From Bacillota bacterium (GTDB lineage: Bacteria > Bacillota > Clostridia > Christensenellales > Aristaeellaceae), in the NCBI GenBank assembly GCA_963169565.1, contig CAUJDI010000050.1, positions 1 through 49,548 on the forward strand: a stretch of DNA of 49,548 bases, in the 5' to 3' direction. The notes beneath the pieces are model-generated. The model saw only the letters and a program-made list of their open reading frames with translations. It was not told where the DNA came from and made no database searches. This document shows, piece after piece, positions 24,772 to 32,144 of the stretch. The position numbers and the translations under genes were made by a program. Positions within the stretch are counted from its first letter, which is position 1. Every line of letters begins with the position of its first letter.

Positions 24772-25455
24772 ATGCTTGGTGTATTGGTCAATGCGGTATC
24801 GGTGGTCCTGGGCGGTCTGATCGGCTGTCTTTTCGGGAGGTTCCTGAAGCAGAAGTATACCAGCGCCGCCATGACCGGTACCGGCCTGTGCACGCTGTAC
24901 ATCGGCTTTTCTGGTTCACTGAGGAGCGGAAACCCGCTTTTCCTCATCGGTGCGCTGGTTCTGGGCGCGCTGCTGGGGACGCTTTTGGATCTGGACGGGA
25001 AGGTCGTACGCCTGGGTGAGAAGGCGCAGTCGATCGTCCGCGGCGGCGGAGGCCGGGTGGCGGAGGGGTTCGTGACCGCCTCGCTGCTCTTCTGCGTGGG
25101 CGCGATGGCGGTGACCGGTTCGCTGGACGCGGGGCTGCGCGGTGACAACGCCACGCTGTACGCGAAGTCCGCGCTGGACTTTGTCGCCGCCGTCATGTTT
25201 GCCGCCACCCTGGGCCCGGGCGTCATGCTGTCCGCCCTGGCCGTGCTCCTTTATCAGGGAGCCATCGCGCTCACCTCCTGGTGGATCGCTCCCCTGCTGA
25301 CCCCGCAGGCGGTGAATGAAATGGGCGGCGCCGGATCCCTGCTCATCCTAGCCCTGGGGCTGAATCTGCTGGGTGTCACCAAAATCAAGGTCGCGGACCT
25401 GCTGCCGGCCATCGCGATCGCGCCGGCATTGGTTCTGATCAGCGGCTTGTTTTAG
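24772..25455 (+). CDS. DUF554 (YqgA-like) membrane protein
   Basis: 227 residues, six to seven membrane helices. The N-terminus LGVLVNAVSVVLGGLIGCLFG and the later GAMAVTGSLDAGLRGD segment are hallmarks of DUF554. E. coli YqgA belongs here and has no firmly established role; transport has been suggested for the family. It begins 13 bp after azlD with GGAGGGG upstream, so it is the third gene of the exporter operon. The shared operon may point to an amino-acid-related role (inference). Confidence 0.87.
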   Translation: MLGVLVNAVSVVLGGLIGCLFGRFLKQKYTSAAMTGTGLCTLYIGFSGSLRSGNPLFLIGALVLGALLGTLLDLDGKVVRLGEKAQSIVRGGGGRVAEGFVTASLLFCVGAMAVTGSLDAGLRGDNATLYAKSALDFVAAVMFAATLGPGVMLSALAVLLYQGAIALTSWWIAPLLTPQAVNEMGGAGSLLILALGLNLLGVTKIKVADLLPAIAIAPALVLISGLF

Positions 25456-25485
25456 CACCCTGCATAGGAATGGATGGAAGGAAAA

Positions 25486-25507
25486 CGCCCCGGATCGCTC
25501 CGGGGCG
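25486..25507. terminator. Shared terminator between convergent DUF554 and VanY-like genes
   Basis: CGCCCCGGA (25486-25494), loop tcgc, TCCGGGGCG (25499-25507). Read on the minus strand it is followed by TTTTCC, so it mainly serves the VanY-like gene. Confidence 0.75.
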
Positions 25508-25533
25508 CTGATGTCTTTTCGGGCCTGTTGCTG

Positions 25534-26667
25534 TCAGTAGACCGCCGCGATGACCATGCCGCCCATGTTGTCGGTGGAAGCAAGGAAATCATCGGCATTG
25601 GCGGGCAGGCTCACGGTGGTGTCCTCATTGCCGCCGGGGAGACGGTAGATCTCATACTTCAGTTCGCCGTCCAGATAGACCGCGATGTGGGGATGCGCGA
25701 TGAGGTAGTCGATATATTCCTCCAGGCACAGCCCCAGTTGCTGCATCACCGCCGCGTGGGGCACGCCGACATAGCGGTAGGCGTCGATCTTCAGGTTGAT
25801 GCCGGTCTTGTGCGCTTTGTCCACCGTGCCGGCGGCGGGATAGCCCTGCACGGGGAAGCGGAAGACAAAGCCGTATTCCCAGGCATTCGCGTTGAGCCAC
25901 TCGGCCTGGGCTGTTTCCTGGAAGTTCTTGCTGTTGAGCGCGCTGTCGTTGGCATCGTACACATCGATGTTCGCGCTCAGCCCGGTATGGTAATCGCTGG
26001 TGCCCGGATAGGCGACCCGCTCGCGGGCTTTCTCAACCAGCGCGCTGCCGGAATAGCGGTCCTGATACCGGGCCACCTCGGTCTGCCAATACCCCAGCTG
26101 CGTCTGCGCGTCGCGGTAGCCTTCCCTGACGATGAAATGCTCCATTCCCTCGGCTTTGGCGGCTGCGATCATCCTGTCAAGCGCTTCGATGGCGGGGGGC
26201 AGCAGGGTCACGTTGCCGTCCCTGACCGGCACGCGGTAGGAGGTCTGTGTCCCGATGGACTTCAGATTGCCCTCGACCAGCGTATAGTCCGCCGGCATCT
26301 CATGCCAGCGGTTCACCAGCAGCAGGCCGCCCTTGAGCAGGTCCGCGCGGGTGACCTGCGCCTCGCGCGTGTTGGTGATGGGGAAATCGCTGACGTCCAG
26401 TACGTCCCAGCCGCTTTCCTTCGCCTCCGGCCAGGTTTTGACCTCTCCGACCTCAAGGCTGGCCTGCTGCTGGGCAAGCTGCCTGTTGTACTCCTCGACC
26501 AGAGCCTTGTTCTCCTCCTGGACGCGCGCCGCCTGGCGGTCCCGCTCCCCCTTCTGGTATTGATCAAGCAGGACAAAACCGGTCGCGAACAGCGCGAAAA
26601 GAACCAGCAGGGCGATCGTCCATTTCAGTAGCCTGCGAAACGCGTCCGCTTTCTTTGCATTTGTCAT
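25534..26667 (-). CDS. VanY-like (D-Ala-D-Ala carboxypeptidase fold) membrane protein lacking zinc ligands
   Basis: 377 residues: a short cytoplasmic N-terminus, one membrane helix (about 13-34), a coiled-coil stretch (about 40-70) and an extracellular VanY-type domain (about 105-345). The fold is recognisable from VREGYRDAQTQ, TSDYHTGL, EWLNANAWEYGFVFRFP and RYVGVPHA. Where active enzymes read SEHxTGLAxD, this protein has Tyr226 for His and Asn233 for Asp. Where they read EPWHFRYVG, it has KIDAYRYVG, so all three zinc ligands and the catalytic Glu appear replaced. It is therefore probably a binding or scaffolding pseudoenzyme. Three ATGs cluster at 26676, 26673 and 26667; the last has the best spacing to GGGAAAGG. 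Confidence 0.82.
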   Translation of the reverse strand: MTNAKKADAFRRLLKWTIALLVLFALFATGFVLLDQYQKGERDRQAARVQEENKALVEEYNRQLAQQQASLEVGEVKTWPEAKESGWDVLDVSDFPITNTREAQVTRADLLKGGLLLVNRWHEMPADYTLVEGNLKSIGTQTSYRVPVRDGNVTLLPPAIEALDRMIAAAKAEGMEHFIVREGYRDAQTQLGYWQTEVARYQDRYSGSALVEKARERVAYPGTSDYHTGLSANIDVYDANDSALNSKNFQETAQAEWLNANAWEYGFVFRFPVQGYPAAGTVDKAHKTGINLKIDAYRYVGVPHAAVMQQLGLCLEEYIDYLIAHPHIAVYLDGELKYEIYRLPGGNEDTTVSLPANADDFLASTDNMGGMVIAAVY

Positions 26668-26722
26668 CGTCATCATCCTTTCCCGCGGCAAGCGCAGGGG
26701 AACTCCCCGGGATTCTGCCCCA

Positions 26723-26751
26723 CATATAACAGAAATGTAACATTCTGTCAA
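26723..26751 (-). promoter_or_regulatory. Promoter of the VanY-like gene with an embedded dyad
   Basis: Minus-strand TTGACA (complement of 26746-26751), 17-bp spacer, TATATG (complement of 26723-26728). The -35 end and the spacer hold an imperfect palindrome, ACAGAATGT-T-ACATTTCTGT, a candidate operator. Confidence 0.75.
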
Positions 26752-26775
26752 TAGATCGTGGATTTACAACCCTTT

Positions 26776-27048
26776 TTATGTCGCGATGGGATCATCCTCC
26801 GCCTCCAGAAGGGCCGCGAGCGTTTCCGCCGCGCATTCCTCATCGGCGCCTTCGGCCAGAAGGGTCATCTCGCGCCCGGAGAGCTTGCCCAGGGAAAGCA
26901 GGCCCAGCATGGACTTGCCGTTAAAGGTGCCCCGGCTGTCCTGCAGCAGGATATGGGAAGTGAAGCCGTTCGCAGTGCGTGTCATCCTGCCGGCGCGTTC
27001 GGCAGTAAAGGGCAACGTCCCGCCCAGGACCACCTTCCGCCTGATCAT
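26776..27048 (-). CDS. HPr-like protein with Thr at position 15 (Crh-like)
   Basis: 90 residues, full HPr length and fold pattern. The active-site region reads FTAER where HPr has LHARP, so His15 is Thr15, Arg17 is Glu17 and Pro18 is Arg18. PTS phosphotransfer at His15 is thus impossible. The regulatory segment FNGKSMLGLLSLG is intact, with Ser46 in register for HPr kinase. This mirrors B. subtilis Crh, which has Gln15 and Ser46 and is likewise encoded just after whiA. The ATG at 27048 has AAGGGAGAAG upstream. It lies 31 bp after whiA. A role as a Ser46-phosphorylated catabolite co-repressor is inferred. Confidence 0.82.
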   Translation of the reverse strand: MIRRKVVLGGTLPFTAERAGRMTRTANGFTSHILLQDSRGTFNGKSMLGLLSLGKLSGREMTLLAEGADEECAAETLAALLEAEDDPIAT

Positions 27049-27079
27049 AAGGCTTCTCCCTTCCCGGGGCATCGCCCCG

Positions 27080-28027
27080 TTATGTAGTCATATCAGGCAG
27101 CGTCTGGGATAGCTTCATCAGTTCCTGCATCCGGTGCTGGACGCCTGATTTGCTGAGCTCGGGATCGAGCATCCCGCCCAGATCGGCCAGAGAGGCGTCC
27201 GGCTGGGCCAGCCTCATCCTGGCCAGCGCTTCCAGTCGCTGCGGCAGGGCGTTCAGGCCCATGTGCCGCGAGATCCTTTCGATCGCCAGGACCTGCCCGG
27301 CGCTTGCGGAGAGCTGTCTTTTCAGGTTGGCATGGTCGCAGTTGGTCGCCCGGTTGGTGATTTCCCTGAGGCTCTTCTCGGCCCTGCTGTTCTCCATGGA
27401 GAGAACGCTCAACGAGGCGCCCATGAGCTTGAGCAGCTCGGCCAGCCGGTCTCCGTCCCTGATGTAGACAACCGACCGGTCCCTGCGGGAGGTGAGTCCC
27501 GCCGTAAGGCCGCACTGGCTCAGCACGCGCTTCAGCCGCGATGCGCGGGCAGCGTCCTGGAACACCCATTCCGCGTGGTAACGCCTGCGCGGGTCGGCCA
27601 TATACCCGCAGGCCAGGAAGGAGCCCCGCAGATAGGCCCGGCGGCAGCAGTGCCGCCGCATCACGCGCCGGGGGGCGCAGAACCGTTCCCCGCCCTCCCC
27701 GTCCGGGCGAAGCATGCCCTGTTCGCGCAGCAGGCGGTGCGTATCCTCCTGGGACAGCTGCAGCAGATACTGCCTCCTCCCGGCGGTGCGTGTCTGAAGG
27801 AGCAGCCGAGGCCTTGCGTGCGCGGGACCCGAGGCGTTGAACAGCTTCAGGGCGCGGCGCATCACCGCGGCGTCGTCCGTCCTGAAACTGAGGCTGACCT
27901 GCCGTGTGCCCGACAGCGTCATCACCGACGCCCCGAAAATGAGGCCCCCCAGCTCCGCGTTGACGCAGCATCGCTTCTGCGCCGAAAGCGTTGCCAACTC
28001 GGCTTTGACCCGGGCGGAATAGCTCAT
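27080..28027 (-). CDS. whiA: WhiA sporulation/cell-division regulator
   Basis: 315 residues. The N-terminal LAGLIDADG-homing-endonuclease-like region includes CCVNAELGGLIFG and RRAYLRGSFLACG, and the C-terminal helix-turn-helix contains LADLGGMLDPELSKSGVQHR. The linking motif NRATNCDHANLKR is strongly conserved in WhiA. Length is as expected. It is translated with murB through a 4-bp overlap (ATGA) and is followed by the HPr-like gene. The usual partners rapZ (yvcJ) and yvcK are absent from the interval. Confidence 0.93.
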   Translation of the reverse strand: MSYSARVKAELATLSAQKRCCVNAELGGLIFGASVMTLSGTRQVSLSFRTDDAAVMRRALKLFNASGPAHARPRLLLQTRTAGRRQYLLQLSQEDTHRLLREQGMLRPDGEGGERFCAPRRVMRRHCCRRAYLRGSFLACGYMADPRRRYHAEWVFQDAARASRLKRVLSQCGLTAGLTSRRDRSVVYIRDGDRLAELLKLMGASLSVLSMENSRAEKSLREITNRATNCDHANLKRQLSASAGQVLAIERISRHMGLNALPQRLEALARMRLAQPDASLADLGGMLDPELSKSGVQHRMQELMKLSQTLPDMTT

Positions 28028-28938
28028 GCCGGGATCTCCGGGATGATGCGGACCTCCGGCTCCAGCATGACGCCGAAGCGTTCCATGACCCGGCGCTGCA
28101 CTTCATCCTTGAGCGCGATGAAGTCCGTCGTGGTCGCGCCTCCCAGGTTGATCAGGAAACCGGCGTGCTTCTCGCTCACCTGGGCGCCCCCGATCCGAAA
28201 GCCCTTGAGACCCGCCTGCTCGATCAGGGCTCCTGCGAAACATCCGGGGGGCCGCTTGAAGAAGGAACCGGCGCTGGGCCAGGTCAGCGGCTGCTTATCC
28301 CTCCGCAGGGTCTGAAACTGCGCCATTTCGACGTACAGCGCGTCGCGGCTGCCGGGGGAGAGCAGCAGCACCGCGCCCAGCACCACCAGGCCCTCATCCA
28401 TCATGCGGGTATGGCGGTAGGCCATCCGGGCTTCCTGAAGGCTCAGCCTCAGCCGCTTCCCGTCAGGGCGGAGGCAGTCCACCGACTCGACGGCGCTGGA
28501 CATCTCCGCGCTGAAAGCGCCGGCGTTCATGAACACCGCGCCGCCCAGGGATCCGGGGATGCCCGCCGCGAAAGCCAGGCCGGCCAGATGATTGTCTGCC
28601 GCGAAGAAGGCAAGCGCTTTGAGCGGGACGCCTGCCTGCGCGCGGACGCGCCGGCCGTCCAGCGACATCCCTGAGAATCCCGTACCGAAATGGACGGCCA
28701 GACCCGGATAGCCGCTGTCGGGGATCAGCAGGTTGGACCCATTGCCGATGAAGAGCACCGGGACCCCCACCGCCTGAGCGGCTGTCCAGGCCAGCGCGGC
28801 CTCCTCCTCATTCTCAACGTCCAGAAACCATCGCGCAGGCCCGCCGGTCCTGATGGTGGTCAGGCCTGACAGCGGCACCCCGGTTTGGAAGCGCGTCTCA
28901 CACAGCGTCCGCCACGCGCGCCCCAGGTCGCCCATCAT
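28024..28938 (-). CDS. murB: UDP-N-acetylenolpyruvoylglucosamine reductase
   Basis: 304 residues, type IIb MurB. It reduces UDP-GlcNAc-enolpyruvate to UDP-MurNAc using NADPH and FAD. FAD-domain motifs TIRTGGPARWF and IGNGSNLLIPDSG, the GIPGSLGGAVFMNAGA segment and the catalytic Ser in SAGSFFKRP are all present. The ATG at 28938 has GGAGG 6 bp upstream; the open frame extends to 29001 without a site. It is the first gene of the murB-whiA-HPr operon, with its own promoter. Confidence 0.94.
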   Translation of the reverse strand: MMGDLGRAWRTLCETRFQTGVPLSGLTTIRTGGPARWFLDVENEEEAALAWTAAQAVGVPVLFIGNGSNLLIPDSGYPGLAVHFGTGFSGMSLDGRRVRAQAGVPLKALAFFAADNHLAGLAFAAGIPGSLGGAVFMNAGAFSAEMSSAVESVDCLRPDGKRLRLSLQEARMAYRHTRMMDEGLVVLGAVLLLSPGSRDALYVEMAQFQTLRRDKQPLTWPSAGSFFKRPPGCFAGALIEQAGLKGFRIGGAQVSEKHAGFLINLGGATTTDFIALKDEVQRRVMERFGVMLEPEVRIIPEIPA

Positions 28939-28960
28939 GAAAGTCCTCCGTGCTGACAGG

Positions 28961-28989
28961 ATTTTACCATGTAAATAATGACGCCGCAA
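28961..28989 (-). promoter_or_regulatory. Promoter of the murB-whiA-HPr operon
   Basis: Minus-strand TTGCGG (complement of 28984-28989), 17-bp spacer, TAAAAT (complement of 28961-28966), 22 bp before the murB start. Confidence 0.75.
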
Positions 28990-29017
28990 GCGCCAAATCA
29001 TCCATTTATGGATCAGA

Positions 29018-29722
29018 TCAGATGAAAAGGCGCTTTCTGATGGCCTCTTTCAGCGCCTTGTTCTGCTCGATCCCGGCCAGCATCAGCGAGATGACCAGCA
29101 TCGGGATGCCGGCATACACCGACCAGCTGAGGGAGGCCTTCCCGGACGCGTTGAGATCCAGGATGAGCTCCATCCCCATAAGAAGCGCCGCCATCAGCAG
29201 CATCAGGATGGCCGCCCGGTGCAGTCTGCGCATTTCGATCCGCCGGTAGACCAGCAGCATCATCAGGGTCATCAGCCCGGTGAGCACCAGCAGGGGCATC
29301 ACGACGCCCAGATACCAGGAGAAGCCATCCGTGAGCGCGGAGACGAGCGCAAGGAAGCCGCACAGGGCCAGAGCGTCAACGGCGATGTACAGGTACGGCT
29401 TCTTCGGCCTGAACAGCAGGGGCACGGCGAAAAAACACCACAGCATCCCCAGCGCGCCCATCACGAAGGGGGACCAGATCCCCCCGCCGTCGATGAGGTC
29501 GATCCCCAGGACGATCAGCATCGGGATCAGCACCGCGACCACGGCCAGCTGCCGAGCGTACCCTCGGTCCATATGGCTGATGGCTTCCTCAAAGACGTCC
29601 GGGTTGGGGTTCTCGGACAGATCGGGCGCGGGTTGCCTGGGATTGAGGACGGGGGTCCCGCACAGCGGGCACTTCCCCAGGTTCCTGGCAAGCTCTACGC
29701 CGCATTCCACACAGTATGACAA
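29018..29722 (-). CDS. DUF6320-like zinc-ribbon membrane protein
   Basis: 234 residues. An N-terminal rubredoxin-type zinc ribbon (CVEC...CPLC, residues 4-24) is followed by a short linker and six to seven membrane helices (about 60-215) ending in a basic tail. The start is probably TTG at 29720-29722, seven bases after GGGAGG. The in-frame ATG at 29726-29728 is only one base from that site, and family members typically begin MSYCVxCG. It is the last gene of an operon with an acyltransferase-like and a hydrolase gene. Function unknown. Confidence 0.78.
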   Translation of the reverse strand: MSYCVECGVELARNLGKCPLCGTPVLNPRQPAPDLSENPNPDVFEEAISHMDRGYARQLAVVAVLIPMLIVLGIDLIDGGGIWSPFVMGALGMLWCFFAVPLLFRPKKPYLYIAVDALALCGFLALVSALTDGFSWYLGVVMPLLVLTGLMTLMMLLVYRRIEMRRLHRAAILMLLMAALLMGMELILDLNASGKASLSWSVYAGIPMLVISLMLAGIEQNKALKEAIRKRLFI

Positions 29723-29763
29723 AATCATTCCTCCCTCTGTCAGGGTCAAAACGGGGCGCCTTG

Positions 29764-31020
29764 TCAGTTGCTTTCGATCAGGACCGGAACGCCCAGCCGG
29801 ATCAGGCTTGTGAAGAAATCCCTCTCCACGTCCGTTTCCCTCATGGTGATCGAAAACGTGACCATCGTCTTGCCGCAGGCGCTGAGGACTGCGCAGTTCA
29901 GCGGCGTCTTCCTGGCCCGCCCCAGCACTAGGTCGATGCGCTCGACGCGCTGCTCCATTTCAGGGGGCATCGCGATCCGCCCCATGTTGGTCAGCGTGCT
30001 GGTCATGTAGCGCTCCCCGGTGACGCTGAAAACCGCCTTGAGTGCGAGGTTCTTGATCACAAGCGGCGCGGCGCGCAGCAGCGGGTTCCGCTCCGCCTTC
30101 ACGTTGGCGGAGAAGCGCGCGTTGAGCATCGGCTCCATCGTTTCGATCCCCATATAGTGGCTGACCAGCGCGATCAGGTCATCCAGGCTGTACTCCCCGT
30201 AATCCATCCGCACGGGAACGTTGACGTAGAAGGAAAAGTTCCTCAGCGTTTTTGAGGGGTAGATGTTGCGCAGATTCACCGGCAGGGAAAGCTTGACCGG
30301 CCTGTCCCGGCCTCTGCGGCTCTCCTTCTTGCGGTTCATCAGCGCCTGCAGCATCAGGGCGGCCAGCAGGCTGGTGACCGTGGTTTTGTTTTCGCGCGCG
30401 ACAGAGAGCAGGCGCTCCGTGGGCATTATCCCCGTCACGATCCGGAGGAGTCCGTGAGGTTCCGGCGTTCCGCGCAGACGCCAGGCGGGGTCCTCGCCCC
30501 TTGGCCTTGTCACGTCCCGGGCGTATTTTGGAAAGGAGTCCTCCCATTCCTCTTCCCTGGGCTTCTCCCGCGTGTCCAGGATGGGGAGCCTGGCGGGGAT
30601 GCGTTTCCCGTCATGCAGAAACAGGTATTCCGCGGCCAGCGTCATCAGAAAACTGACCGCGCCGCTGCCGTCTGCCAGCGCGTGGAAGACCTCCAATGAG
30701 ATCCTTTTCCGATGGTAGCGCACCCTGAAGAGAAAATCCCTGTTCTGCGTGAGGTTCAGCGGCATCAGGATGTTGCGTGCGTCCGGTTCCACCAGTGGGC
30801 CCTTGTCCTGCCGGTCAAAATAATGCCAGAACAGCCCTCTGCGCAGGCGGTAGGCGAACAGGGGGATGCGCTTCAGCGTATTGTCAAGCGCCTGCTGCAG
30901 CAGGGCCGGGTCCACGTCCTCCTTGAGGGTGACGGAGACGCGGTAGATCGACATCCAGTTCTTCGTCCGCGCCGCAGGGTAGATCTTTGCCGCGTTGTCC
31001 AGCCGCAGCCAGGAGGGCAT
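29764..31020 (-). CDS. Condensation-domain / alcohol acetyltransferase-like protein
   Basis: 418 residues related to the CoA-dependent acyltransferase superfamily (condensation, WS/DGAT and AATase types). The catalytic HxxxDG motif is present as HALADG, in the segment LEVFHALADGSGAV at about residue 130. LPVNLRNIYPSKTLRNFSF resembles the DFGWG-side conserved region of these enzymes. Acyl donor and acceptor cannot be told. I chose the ATG at 31020; the frame to 31125 would overlap the upstream hydrolase gene. It starts 20 bp after that gene. No peptide-synthetase adenylation or carrier domains are nearby, so a free-standing ester- or amide-forming enzyme is likely. Confidence 0.78.
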   Translation of the reverse strand: MPSWLRLDNAAKIYPAARTKNWMSIYRVSVTLKEDVDPALLQQALDNTLKRIPLFAYRLRRGLFWHYFDRQDKGPLVEPDARNILMPLNLTQNRDFLFRVRYHRKRISLEVFHALADGSGAVSFLMTLAAEYLFLHDGKRIPARLPILDTREKPREEEWEDSFPKYARDVTRPRGEDPAWRLRGTPEPHGLLRIVTGIMPTERLLSVARENKTTVTSLLAALMLQALMNRKKESRRGRDRPVKLSLPVNLRNIYPSKTLRNFSFYVNVPVRMDYGEYSLDDLIALVSHYMGIETMEPMLNARFSANVKAERNPLLRAAPLVIKNLALKAVFSVTGERYMTSTLTNMGRIAMPPEMEQRVERIDLVLGRARKTPLNCAVLSACGKTMVTFSITMRETDVERDFFTSLIRLGVPVLIESN

Positions 31021-31040
31021 GGCCGCGCCCTGATCCCGGC

Positions 31041-31925
31041 TCACGGCGTACCTTCCAGAAATTCCCGCAGCATGGCCTGCGCCGTCCTGGCCTCCGGCAC
31101 GGGATAGAGCGGATAAACGTGCCACATCCCCGGCTCTACATGCTGCCTCGCCCTGACGCCCGCCCTTGTAAGGCGTTCGAGCATTTCCTCGTTCTCCGGC
31201 AGCAGGATCTCATCCCCGCCTGTGATCATAAGCGTTTCCGGCAGGCCGCTGAGCTCGCCGAACAGCGGGGAGACGAACGGATCCTCCGCGTCGTGGCCGG
31301 AAAGATAGTACGCGGCTGACCTGCTGATACCCTCGCAGCTGAGCACGGGGTCATGCCCCATGAGCCTGCAGGCTTCAAGCGACTGCTTCAGGTCCACCCA
31401 GGGCGAGAGCGCGGCGATCTTTAGGGGCTGGGGCAGGCGAAGTTCCTTGAGCTTCAGCGCCAGGGCAAAACAAAGCCCTCCGCCGGCGGATTCCCCCACG
31501 AAGGCGATCTCCTCCGGCTGATAGCGGGTCAGCATCAGCCTGTACGCTGCCAGCGCGTCCTCCAGCGCGGCGGGGTAGGGATGCTCCGGCGCCAGGCGGT
31601 AGCCCAGGCAGAGGGTGGCGCGCCCTGTTTCCAGCGCCATCAGGCCGCCGAAGCCCCGCGCGTGTTCCAGGGTCCCGGAAACGTATCCACCGCCGTGCAG
31701 GTAGAGGATGGCCCTGCTGACCTGCCCCTGAAGCGGGAACACCCAGGAGGCTTCGCAGGAGGGCAGTTCGGCCTTGTAAGCAGCGGTCTTGTTCGCCGCC
31801 GCGCGCGAGCCCAGGGACGCGAGGGCATCCTGCAGCTTGCGCTGCTTTTCCAGGTCCAGCCCGTTGAACAGCGGGTTGAGCAGGCCGATCTGTGCCTTGA
31901 GGAGGGAACTGATCACACTTGGCAT
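31041..31925 (-). CDS. Alpha/beta hydrolase, hormone-sensitive-lipase family esterase
   Basis: 294 residues. The oxyanion-hole motif LHGGGYVSG, nucleophile elbow GESAGGGL, acid residue in TGGDEILLPEN and catalytic His in GMWHVYPL complete an HSL/acetyl-esterase triad. The ATG at 31925 was preferred to the frame start at 31985 because GGAAGGA lies upstream and the homologous region begins there. It is the first gene of the three-gene operon with the condensation-like and DUF6320 genes. An esterase paired with an acyltransferase suggests making and removing acyl groups on a shared substrate, possibly a lipid or glycan (inference). Confidence 0.85.
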   Translation of the reverse strand: MPSVISSLLKAQIGLLNPLFNGLDLEKQRKLQDALASLGSRAAANKTAAYKAELPSCEASWVFPLQGQVSRAILYLHGGGYVSGTLEHARGFGGLMALETGRATLCLGYRLAPEHPYPAALEDALAAYRLMLTRYQPEEIAFVGESAGGGLCFALALKLKELRLPQPLKIAALSPWVDLKQSLEACRLMGHDPVLSCEGISRSAAYYLSGHDAEDPFVSPLFGELSGLPETLMITGGDEILLPENEEMLERLTRAGVRARQHVEPGMWHVYPLYPVPEARTAQAMLREFLEGTP

Positions 31926-31963
31926 CCGTCGCCGTCCTTCCGGAAGATACTTGTTACGGGGGG

Positions 31964-31993
31964 ATTGTACCACGCGCGGCGACATGCGGGCAA
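31964..31993 (-). promoter_or_regulatory. Putative promoter of the hydrolase-acyltransferase-DUF6320 operon
   Basis: Minus-strand TTGCCC (complement of 31988-31993), 18-bp spacer, TACAAT (complement of 31964-31969), 38 bp before the start. Confidence 0.5.
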
Positions 31994-32075
31994 TGAAGGC
32001 CCGGTGATGAAGGGCGGCCCGCTGGCGGCTTCAGGACTTCCTGTGCCCGGCACCGCCGGGATTTTGCCGCTTTTC

Positions 32076-32104
32076 TTGTACGGGTTTCGGCGATGGGATA
32101 TAAT
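32076..32104 (+). promoter_or_regulatory. Promoter of pyk
   Basis: TTGTAC (32076-32081), 17-bp spacer, TATAAT (32099-32104), 40 bp before the pyk start. Confidence 0.8.
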
Positions 32105-32144
32105 GGTTCCGGCGGTGACCCAGTCGCCGCAAAAGGAGATGACT

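Noticed and set aside
25474-26631. 385-residue plus-strand open frame opposite the VanY-like gene
   Set aside because: It is an antisense shadow. The minus strand has promoter, ribosome-binding site, membrane helix and fold motifs.
27263-28315. 350-residue plus-strand open frame opposite whiA and murB
   Set aside because: It is a shadow spanning two well-identified minus-strand genes; no signals of its own.
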